Part shown: positions 1-4,675 of the stretch, piece by piece
Layout of the letters: each line of letters begins with the position of its first letter
How positions within the stretch are numbered: the stretch's first letter is position 1
NCBI GenBank assembly: GCA_007131555.1
Contig: SLQH01000301.1
Coordinates: 1-6,199, forward strand
Source: Planctomycetota bacterium
GTDB lineage: Bacteria > Planctomycetota > UBA11346
DNA length: 6,199 bases
Direction of reading: 5' to 3'
Notes under the pieces: generated by a model
What the model saw: only the letters and a program-made list of their open reading frames with translations
What the model was told of the DNA's origin: nothing
Databases searched by the model: none
Position numbers and translations under genes: made by a program

Positions 1-17
1 GACTCGCTTGGCGAACC

Positions 18-146
18 CTTCGTGATCTTCGTGTCCTTCGTGGTCAAAAAACCTCTTGCGCTTGACGCTCTGTGGCTCAGAGATCCATGTCACGTAGTGC
101 GTCTGTTGCCGCCTGGTCTGATATCACCACGAAGAGCACGAAGGAA
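18..146. repeat. 9-nt-periodic inverted repeat element A
   Basis: The left arm (about 18-45) holds three successive 9-nt units ending in CTTCGTG, followed by a GTC and a run of six A. The right arm (about 124-146) holds two units of the reverse complement (CACCACGAAG, then AGCACGAAGG). The arms face each other across about 75 bases in which no gene is seen. Read on the minus strand, the left arm is ACCACGAAG-GACACGAAG-ATCACGAAG preceded by T6. The layout of a homopolymer, then nonamer units, a spacer and inverted units recurs at 2811-2894 and 3783-3885 with different bases. Short open frames across it have no coding character. Confidence 0.7.
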
Positions 147-170
147 GAGCCAGTCCTCTGAGACCTCGGT

Positions 171-184
171 GGTGACATGTCACC
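171..184. repeat. Perfect 14-bp palindrome
   Basis: GGTGACATGTCACC is a perfect two-fold palindrome with no loop, the form expected of a dimeric regulator site rather than an RNA hairpin. No intact gene lies nearby to be controlled; the nearest is the HTH fragment 160 bases downstream. The palindrome is certain, but any function is unknown and it may be one more piece of the surrounding repeat mosaic. Confidence 0.4.
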
Positions 185-230
185 GTTCTGCCGCGATACG
201 CGGGTGTTTCTTGCTGATCGAACACGTATC

Positions 231-248
231 GGCAGGCTAAAGCCTGCC
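231..248. repeat. Small hairpin repeat (GGCAGGCT/AGCCTGCC)
   Basis: This is a perfect 8-bp stem (231-238 with 241-248) closed by an AA loop. It sits 7 bases before the next hairpin-bearing repeat at 256-304. It resembles the short GC-rich intergenic palindromes that occur in many copies in some bacterial genomes; that it is multi-copy here is inference, since the window holds one copy. Confidence 0.55.
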
Positions 249-255
249 ACTGGTG

Positions 256-304
256 ATTGGACATTTCAAGCTCTAAGGCGAGCAGGAGCTCGCCTCTCCC
301 AGCG
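256..304 (+). repeat. Inverted-pair repeat, copy 1
   Basis: It starts with an 18-base block ATTGGACATTTCAAGCTC (256-273). A hairpin GGCGAGC-AGGA-GCTCGCC (277-294) follows, and then CTCTCCC and GCG. The reverse complement of 606-669 has the same blocks in the same order, with an extra stretch of about 13 bases between the 18-base block and the hairpin. The two copies face each other across about 300 bases that contain the HTH fragment. Confidence 0.75.
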
Positions 305-342
305 ACGACTAACGCCCATCTTCGCATCGTGAGCCGCTGTGA

Positions 343-542
343 CGGGTCCGGATCAACAACCCCGGTGAACTGTTGGACACCCAACCGCCGCCAAACTGCT
401 CGACCGCTCGACCACCTTGGTCGCCAAACGCCTGGAGCAGGGCACCATCCCCAGCTTCCGCCAGGACGACGCAGTCCGCATCCCCCGCCTGGCCCTGGAA
501 CGCTGGAAGGCGGTGATGGACCGCTTTGCGTTACTGGATTGA
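343..542 (+). pseudogene. Excisionase/MerR-type helix-turn-helix fragment
   Basis: From 384 to the TGA at 540-542 an open frame encodes TAAKLLDRSTTLVAKRLEQG and then a segment with TIPSFRQDD, VRIPR and LERWKAVMDR. The spacing A-A-x-L-L-x-x-S-x-x-x-V-x-x-x-L-x-x-G-x-I-P, followed by RIPR and a Trp-containing helix, is that of the small helix-turn-helix domain of phage excisionases and MerR-like DNA-binding proteins. The frame has no start codon: it is closed upstream by a TGA at 366-368. In the frame one base over, 364-384 reads GELLDTQ, the usual lead-in to such a domain, so the loss of one base near 384-385 would explain the break. That frame meets a stop at 340-342, also without ATG. I read this as a decayed gene, possibly once a regulator or a recombinase directionality factor. 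A short non-ATG-started gene is less likely. Confidence 0.5.
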
Positions 543-555
543 GCCTGGTGGGGGC

Positions 556-573
556 GAAGACCATCCGGTCTTC
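556..573 (+). terminator. Terminator-like hairpin after the HTH fragment
   Basis: GAAGACC-ATCC-GGTCTTC forms a perfect 7-bp stem with a 4-base loop, 13 bases after the fragment's stop codon. The bases after it (TCTGGGG) lack a T-run, so this is not a textbook intrinsic terminator. Its placement directly after the fragment suggests it belonged to that gene, but it could also be another member of the local hairpin mosaic. Confidence 0.35.
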
Positions 574-605
574 TCTGGGGCTCCGGTTTCCCGACGCCTT
601 AGTTG

Positions 606-669
606 CGCCGGGAGAGGCGAGCTCCAGCTCGCCTCTTTTCCGGCTGGAAAGGAGCTTGAAATGTCCAAT
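606..669 (-). repeat. Inverted-pair repeat, copy 2
   Basis: Read on the minus strand this repeats 256-304: the 18-base block matches exactly, as do the hairpin stem and the CTCTCCC tail apart from single-base changes. Here the hairpin is longer, with a perfect 10-bp stem (614-623 with 626-635) and a CC loop. A further 13 or so bases (CTTTCCAGCCGG region) lie between hairpin and block. The higher pairing and extra segment suggest copy 1 is a shortened version of this one. Confidence 0.75.
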
Positions 670-676
670 CCCCAGG

Positions 677-695
677 CCCAGGGCAACGCCCTGGG
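677..695. repeat. Small hairpin repeat (CCCAGGGC/GCCCTGGG)
   Basis: A perfect 8-bp stem (677-684 with 688-695) closes an AAC loop. It lies 7 bases beyond repeat copy 2. Palindromes of this make-up are common as dispersed intergenic repeats in several environmental phyla; here only one copy is seen, so its repeat status is inferred from type and setting. Confidence 0.5.
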
Positions 696-717
696 TAGAA
701 GACCAACCCCATCACCG

Positions 718-730
718 AGCCCTGAAGGGG
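718..730. repeat. Short hairpin (CCCT-GA-AGGG)
   Basis: This is a small 4-bp stem inside AGCCCTGAAGGGG, followed by AGAAATAT. Alone it would be negligible. It is listed because it sits 22 bases after the 677-695 hairpin, and in genomes with such repeats these two motif types often occur side by side. This pairing is recalled from general experience and not shown by the window. Confidence 0.3.
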
Positions 731-816
731 AGAAATATCGTGAGGCATGCTGCACTGGAGATCGGCGGTTTGGGGATCGTCATTGATGAACGCCATTGAA
801 GCTACGTCACGCCCCC

Positions 817-1890
817 TCACGGCAGCACGCTGCCCTCCTCGAAGAACCAGCGCAGGGTGTCGTGGTCGACCTCAGGAGGGATCGAGTGGTCGCTGTGCAG
901 CATGTAACCGCTGCCGCAGGCCAGGACCGGATCGATGCAGCGCCGCAGTTCGGCGGCGATGGCCGGACGATCGTTGCTGGCCAACAGACGGACATCGATG
1001 CCGCCGCAGAAGCTGATGCGGTCGCCGTAGCGCTGGGCCAGGGTCGGCAGATCCATGCCGGCCTTGACCTCCATGGCCTGCAGACAGTCCATGCCGGCGT
1101 CGATCAGGCCCGGCACCAGCGGCTCGACGAAGCCGCAGGAGTGGACCATCACCGGCAGACCGTGGTCATGGGCGTGGGCGAACAGGCGGGCATGGCCGGG
1201 CTGGATGATGTCCTCGTACATCTGCGGGGACATGAAGGGGTGATCCTTGAAGCCCATGTCCTCGTAATACATCATGTAGTCCGGCAGGCCGACCTCGGTG
1301 AACAGGATGTCGAGATGGCGCAGGGTCAGATCGACGTAGGTGTGTACCATGTCCCGCACCCAGTCGGGATCGAGGGCCATGCCCATGAGCATGTTCTCGT
1401 GACCGCACAGGGGATGCATCTGCTCAAAGGGGGCGATGCCAGCCCAGTGGAAGGCCCGGCCCTGGGCGGCGGCCCGATCCCGCTGCTGGCGGTAGTCATC
1501 GACCGGAACCCGTCGCCGATCGGTGACCAACAGACGCGGCTTGATATCGGCCTCCCAGGCGCTGCGGTCGGTGACCGTGAACCCGACATGCTCCGGAGTG
1601 CCCGAACGCTGCTTCATGAAGCGCAGGCGGGCCCCGTTGCCATCCAGGCGCAGGATGCTGTCGTCATCCTCCTCAAGGACCTCGGGAACGAAATCCAGGT
1701 TGGCCACACAATTGATCCAGCCGCCTGACAGACAGGACATGTCAAAGTGCTCGACCGCACTCTCGCCCTCCTGCATATGCCCCTGGGCGACATAACGGGC
1801 CGTGGTCTCCGGCCACAGACTGTCCCAGTAGGGCAGGCGGTCGACCAACTGACGACGGAGGATGGCCTGACAGCGACGACGATGATCCAT
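817..1890 (-). CDS. Uroporphyrinogen decarboxylase superfamily protein (methyltransferase-like)
   Basis: The 357-residue product has the URO-D/MtaA-type TIM-barrel fold signature: an RLPYWDSLWPET segment near residues 18-29, a hydrophobic VMVHSCG strand at 247-253, FCGGID at 294-299 and a C-terminal HSDHSIPPEV at 332-341. True HemE enzymes carry an RxPVWxMRQAG start, which is absent, so haem synthesis is unlikely. His250 and Cys252 match the first two zinc ligands of corrinoid-dependent MtaA/MtbA/CmuA methyltransferases (His-x-Cys...Cys). The third ligand region holds HSDHS with no Cys. Transfer of a methyl or other one-carbon group from a small substrate is plausible, but the substrate is unknown; the protein should be cytoplasmic. 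The ATG at 1888-1890 is chosen because GGAG lies 6 bases upstream and the sequence upstream of it lacks family character. No corrinoid protein gene is adjacent. It is divergent from an AraC gene. Confidence 0.85.
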   Translation of the reverse strand: MDHRRRCQAILRRQLVDRLPYWDSLWPETTARYVAQGHMQEGESAVEHFDMSCLSGGWINCVANLDFVPEVLEEDDDSILRLDGNGARLRFMKQRSGTPEHVGFTVTDRSAWEADIKPRLLVTDRRRVPVDDYRQQRDRAAAQGRAFHWAGIAPFEQMHPLCGHENMLMGMALDPDWVRDMVHTYVDLTLRHLDILFTEVGLPDYMMYYEDMGFKDHPFMSPQMYEDIIQPGHARLFAHAHDHGLPVMVHSCGFVEPLVPGLIDAGMDCLQAMEVKAGMDLPTLAQRYGDRISFCGGIDVRLLASNDRPAIAAELRRCIDPVLACGSGYMLHSDHSIPPEVDHDTLRWFFEEGSVLP

Positions 1891-1962
1891 GGCGGGCTCC
1901 GGGTGGGTGACATCATGATCCCGACCAGGGCCGCAACGGCCATGGCATCGACCGCGATCTCC
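1891..1962. promoter_or_regulatory. Divergent intergenic region of the UroD-like and AraC genes
   Basis: The promoters of both genes and any AraC operator should lie here or just inside the AraC 5' end. The ribosome-binding GGAG of the UroD-like gene is the complement of 1897-1900. No convincing -35/-10 pair is seen for either strand, as is common in GC-rich genomes. Palindromic scraps are present (CATGATC near 1914, GGCCATGGC near 1938). If the AraC gene starts at 1915 rather than 1963, the gap shrinks to 24 bases. Confidence 0.4.
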
Positions 1963-2787
1963 ATGTACTATTCCGGCATGCTGGACATCCTCCTGGATCA
2001 GCCTCTGGCCCTCGACAGTGCAGCCCACGGCCGTCTACCGCCGGAATGGTCCTGGACCAATACGGGGGCCGACCACTGGCGCGGGCTGGTCCTGTGGCTG
2101 ATCTGCGACGGCCACGGCAGCATGCAGTGTCAGGGTCAGCGGCGCGACCTGGTGCGCGGCGATGTGGTGCTGATGCGGATGGATGCCGCCCGCCAGGGTC
2201 GCCACGATCCCCGCCGTCCGATGCTGGTGCCGTGGTGCGTCTTCGACCACCGCGAGTGCCCGCCCGCATCCTGGGCCGGGCTGCCGGCCACCACCTACCG
2301 ACGCTGTCGTGACATCGACTTCGCCGCCGAACTCCTGCACCGGGCCATCAGCGCCCACCAGGAGGACCGCCAGTCTTCGGTGGCGGTCCTATGGCTGAAC
2401 GCCTGCATGCATGAACTCTGCGCCCCGCCCACCCAGCCGCTGACCGGGCGTTCGGCCCACGCCAACGCCATCGACGATCTGGCCGAGGCCATGCGCCGCC
2501 ATCCCCAGCGCCGCCATCCGGTCCCGGCCCTGGCCGCCCGCTGCGGCTGCGATCCCGATCACTTCGCCCGCCTGTTCCGTCAGCGCCTGGGCCTGCCGCC
2601 CCAGCGCTACGCCCTGCGCTGCCGCATCGACCATGCCCGCTCCCTGCTGCGCTTCGGCGACCTCAGCGTGGCCGAGATCGCCCACCGCCTGGGCTACAGC
2701 GATCCCTTCCTGTTCAGCCGCCAGTTCAAGGCCATCACCGGCAGCAGCCCCAGCGACTTCCGCCGTGGTCTGGAAGTTTCGGGGTGA
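1963..2787 (+). CDS. AraC-family transcriptional regulator
   Basis: The product from this start is 274 residues. The N-terminal part (about 25-100) looks like a cupin-type sensor domain: GLVLWLICDGHG, a LVRGDVVLM turn, then a PRRPMLVPWCVFDH strand. The C-terminal third is a two-helix-turn-helix AraC domain. The first HTH is VPALAARCGCDPDHFARLF (187-205), with the linker helix RIDHARSLL. The second is LSVAEIAHRLGYSDPFLFSR (234-253), ending in the family signature QFKAITGSSPSDFRR. Most AraC proteins of this form bind a small ligand and activate adjacent catabolic genes, so control of the divergent UroD-like gene is the natural inference. The start is uncertain: the frame is open far upstream because it overlaps that gene antisense. 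ATGs at 1915, 1942, 1963 and 1978 are all possible and none has a strong ribosome site. 1963 leaves room for promoters. Confidence 0.88.
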   Translation: MYYSGMLDILLDQPLALDSAAHGRLPPEWSWTNTGADHWRGLVLWLICDGHGSMQCQGQRRDLVRGDVVLMRMDAARQGRHDPRRPMLVPWCVFDHRECPPASWAGLPATTYRRCRDIDFAAELLHRAISAHQEDRQSSVAVLWLNACMHELCAPPTQPLTGRSAHANAIDDLAEAMRRHPQRRHPVPALAARCGCDPDHFARLFRQRLGLPPQRYALRCRIDHARSLLRFGDLSVAEIAHRLGYSDPFLFSRQFKAITGSSPSDFRRGLEVSG

Positions 2788-2810
2788 CAGGGTTCAAGAG
2801 CGGTTGGATG

Positions 2811-2894
2811 TTCACCACAGAGAGCAGAGAGAGGGAACTGTCAGGCGCCATGTCATCTCTCTGTGCTTTCTGTGTCCTCTGCGGTAAAAAATTC
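2811..2894. repeat. 9-nt-periodic inverted repeat element B
   Basis: The left arm (2813-2834) is ACCACAGAG-AGCAGAGAG-AGG. The right arm, read on the minus strand (about 2891 down to 2855), is a T6 run followed by ACCGCAGAG-GACACAGAA-AGCACAGAG-AG. The arms pair imperfectly around a centre containing GGCGCC. The element fills most of the gap between the convergent AraC and lipoprotein genes, so its transcript could act as a two-way terminator, with the A6/T6 run next to the right arm serving the plus-strand transcript poorly and the minus strand better. That role is inference; its shape matches elements A and C. Confidence 0.7.
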
Positions 2895-2908
2895 AAGCCG
2901 ATGTGCCG

Positions 2909-3457
2909 TCATGGTGCCACTGCATCCTCGTCCTCATCCTTGATGAACGCATCATTCCCAGACGGTTCACTGGCAGTACCGTGATCCGGATCCGGAATGA
3001 AGATGTCCGTCATCCACACACCCCGGTAATTGCCACGACAGACGAACACAAAGGTATGGCGCTGACCGGCCAGAGACCTCGGCACGAAGATGGTGTTCTG
3101 GCCCCAGGACAGACGCTGGCGGTAGCGCTGATGGTCCTGCGGAGTGACCCAGACCCGGGTCCGCCCCGCCGACTTGACCGCGACCTCGATCGTGGCGACA
3201 AAGGGCCACAAGATGGGCGCCATCATCAACGATCCCAAGAACTCGCCGGGCTGGGTGAAAGGATTGACCTCTATCTCAAACAAACTGTTGGCAACATCCA
3301 GACCGATCTGCTTGCGATCAGCCTGGCGCCGTACCTCGCGCCGCTCCAAGACTACATGCACGGCCAGATCATCGTCCAGACGCGGTCGCGTACTGCGACC
3401 ACAGGCGGTCAGGGCCAGCGCCACCAACAGGATCGCCAGCAGGCGAGAAGTGGTCAT
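2909..3457 (-). CDS. Small lipoprotein of unknown function
   Basis: The 182-residue product begins with a lipoprotein signal: MTTSR, a hydrophobic stretch LLAILLVALAL, and a lipobox L16-T17-A18-C19 followed by G20. The mature protein should be about 164 residues, lipid-anchored on Cys19 in the cell envelope. No known domain is recognised. The body has an RR-rich charged stretch (39-50), a fairly hydrophobic segment GEFLGSLMMAPILWPFVATI (71-90) and a beta-rich part with TRVWVTP, NTIFVP, HTFVFVCRG and GVWMTDIFIP (100-155), suggesting a small beta fold. The tail is acidic and low in complexity (FIKDEDEDAVAP). AGGAG, 5 bases before the ATG, supports the start. It stands alone, convergent with the AraC gene and followed upstream by a mobile-element-filled gap, so context gives no function. 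Confidence 0.8.
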   Translation of the reverse strand: MTTSRLLAILLVALALTACGRSTRPRLDDDLAVHVVLERREVRRQADRKQIGLDVANSLFEIEVNPFTQPGEFLGSLMMAPILWPFVATIEVAVKSAGRTRVWVTPQDHQRYRQRLSWGQNTIFVPRSLAGQRHTFVFVCRGNYRGVWMTDIFIPDPDHGTASEPSGNDAFIKDEDEDAVAP

Positions 3458-3462
3458 GGGGT

Positions 3463-3467
3463 CTCCT
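3463..3467 (-). promoter_or_regulatory. Ribosome binding site of the lipoprotein gene
   Basis: AGGAG on the minus strand, 5 bases before the ATG at 3455-3457. It is the strongest ribosome site in the window and fixes the start of the lipoprotein. Confidence 0.7.
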
Positions 3468-3475
3468 TGTCAGAT

Positions 3476-3492
3476 CACCGTCAGGCACGGTG
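3476..3492 (-). promoter_or_regulatory. Leader hairpin upstream of the lipoprotein gene
   Basis: CACCGT and ACGGTG form a perfect 6-bp stem with a 5-base loop, ending 8 bases before the ribosome site of the lipoprotein gene. In the mRNA leader it could affect stability or translation; as DNA it could be an operator. No promoter hexamers are convincing nearby. The structure is clear, but its role is a guess. Confidence 0.3.
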
Positions 3493-3568
3493 TATGACCA
3501 CATGCTGGCGATGGGAGACCCGTGTTCAATGGGGACGTTCACGCAGGGCCTGCAAGCACTCCCCTCAC

Positions 3569-3984
3569 CAATGGAATTGCACTAAGAACCACATGATTTC
3601 TTGGGATTTCGGACACTGACGCCGGTCATACCTATGGAATGCGTTATCAGATGTGGTCACAGAAGAAGATTTCGATGACAGAGAACGAAATCCCTGAAGA
3701 CCACGGTCAGATGTATAATGGTACTCGGAGGTCGTTGTCCGCAATGCATGCTGCTGCTGTAGAGAGAGAGTGTGTTCAGATTTTTGAACTACGAATCACG
3801 CGAATCACGCGAATGAAAACCACAGCAATACAGGCTTTATATTCATCTCTTCGATTCGCGGGATTCGCGAGATTCGTAGTTGAAATATGCCCTTGAAAAC
3901 CTTCGAATGAGAAGGGTGACCGTCATGGAACGGAAGATCACTGCCTGACCAGTGCTTCAGGAGATCCTTAGTGCAATTCCATTG
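3569..3984. mobile_element. MITE-like element with 18-bp perfect terminal inverted repeats
   Basis: CAATGGAATTGCACTAAG (3569-3586) is repeated exactly, inverted, at 3967-3984. The 416-base interval is visibly poorer in G+C than the genes on both sides and encodes no transposase. Its longest frame (85 codons at 3639-3896) runs through repeat C and has no protein character. The 9-base CCCCTCACC occurs directly repeated at 3561-3569 and 3987-3995, consistent with a target-site duplication, although it overlaps the left end by one base and leaves two extra C at the right end. The ends (AATGG...CTAAG) loosely recall IS4-type termini, by memory only. The right direct repeat contains the grpE stop codon, so insertion seems to have hit the last codon and stop of grpE without changing its protein. 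An internal GGGATTTCG/CGAAATCCC inverted pair (3603-3611, 3686-3694) is also present. Confidence 0.65.
3783..3885. repeat. 9-nt-periodic inverted repeat element C
   Basis: The left arm (3788-3813) reads ACTACGAAT-CACGCGAAT-CACGCGAAT, preceded by a T5 run and GA. The right arm (3853-3885), on the minus strand, reads AACTACGAAT-CTCGCGAAT-CCCGCGAAT. The arms match almost base for base over about 30 positions around a spacer of about 40 bases. This is the best-conserved of the three periodic elements. It lies inside the MITE-like element, so either it was carried in with it or it inserted later. Confidence 0.78.
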
Positions 3985-3990
3985 CCCCCC

Positions 3991-4611
3991 TCACCCCTCG
4001 TCAGTCGACCCCCCTTCAGGTGCCGATTCCTCGGCCGCAGTAGCGTCCTGAGGCGGCGGGGTGGCGACCAGCACCTGGGCGGCGCGGATGATCTGGTCGC
4101 GCAGGCGGTAGCCGGTCCGCACCGATTCGATGATGGTGCCACGGGGGGTCTCGGGCGTGGGCACGGTGGCCACCACCTCGTGCATGCTGGGGTCGAAGAT
4201 GCCTTCCGCCGGGACCTGTTCGACCCCGGCGTTGGCGAAGGCCGACAGGATGTTGTCGCGGATCATGATGATGCCGGCCACGAAGTCAGCCAGGGAAATG
4301 CCATCAACGGCCCGCAGGGCATGTTCGAGGTTGTCCATCTCGATCAGCAAGGGAGCCACGAAGCGGGCCACGGCCCGATCGCCGGCCTCGGCCGCCTCCC
4401 GGCGCAGGCGCTTGCGGATGTTATCGAAATCGGCCTGCTGGCGCAGCAGGCGGTCCTGCAGGTCGGCGGCCCGTTGGGCCAGGTCGGCCAAGGGATCAGC
4501 CTCGCCATCAGCAGCAGTGGCGGCCTGCTCATCTGGCGGGGGGTTCTGATCCTGGGGCAGTTGGTCTTCTTCTGCCTGCTTGTGGCGTTTACGCTGGGCT
4601 GATCGAGACAT
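3991..4611 (-). CDS. grpE: GrpE, nucleotide exchange factor for DnaK
   Basis: GrpE forms a cytoplasmic dimer that opens the nucleotide cleft of DnaK, releasing ADP so ATP can bind and substrate can leave. The 206-residue product has the usual parts. A charged, disordered N-terminus (1-40) leads into a long helix with LQDRLLRQQADFDNIRKR (51-68) and the LLIEMDNLEHAL helix (88-99). The beta-wing head follows, with FDPSMHEVVATV (139-150) and the family signature GYRLRDQIIRAAQVLVA (167-183). The tail (184-206) is an acidic, Pro/Ala/Gly-rich extension. AGGA lies 9 bases before the ATG. The gene lies 64 bases downstream of dnaJ on the same strand and probably shares its transcript. Its stop codon falls within the 9-base direct repeat at the edge of the MITE-like element. 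Confidence 0.95.
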   Translation of the reverse strand: MSRSAQRKRHKQAEEDQLPQDQNPPPDEQAATAADGEADPLADLAQRAADLQDRLLRQQADFDNIRKRLRREAAEAGDRAVARFVAPLLIEMDNLEHALRAVDGISLADFVAGIIMIRDNILSAFANAGVEQVPAEGIFDPSMHEVVATVPTPETPRGTIIESVRTGYRLRDQIIRAAQVLVATPPPQDATAAEESAPEGGSTDEG

Positions 4612-4675
4612 GGAATCTGTTCCTATGACATGAATGGGAATCAGGGATGACCGTACTGGCGGCCGCCCCTGACGA

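Noticed and set aside
18..146. CRISPR array suggested by the short tandem units
   Set aside because: Units are 9 nt, contiguous and inverted across a spacer; there are no direct repeats of about 25-37 nt with unique spacers and no cas genes.
257..799. 180-codon and related short open frames in the left repeat region
   Set aside because: They run through several hairpin repeats and the HTH fragment in other frames and have no recognisable protein features.
796..1728. 310-codon plus-strand open frame opposite the UroD-like gene
   Set aside because: It is the antisense shadow of a clear URO-D family gene, with a protein rich in H, V, G and Q and no domain signature.
1747..1914. N-terminal extension of the AraC gene back to 1747
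   Set aside because: This part overlaps the start of the divergent UroD-like gene antisense, and its residues have no AraC character; a later ATG is more likely.
1891..2028. N-terminal extension of the UroD-like gene to the ATG at 2028
   Set aside because: The 46 extra residues are low in family character and overlap the AraC coding region; the ATG at 1890 has GGAG at 6 bases.
3639..3896. 85-codon open frame inside the MITE-like element
   Set aside because: It crosses both arms of element C, has no ribosome site and encodes no transposase-like motif.
4641..4672. Terminator or attenuator between dnaJ and grpE (TCAGGG/CCCTGA)
   Set aside because: The 6-bp stem closes a 20-base loop with no T-run, too weak to call, although GGCGGCCGCC inside it is palindromic.
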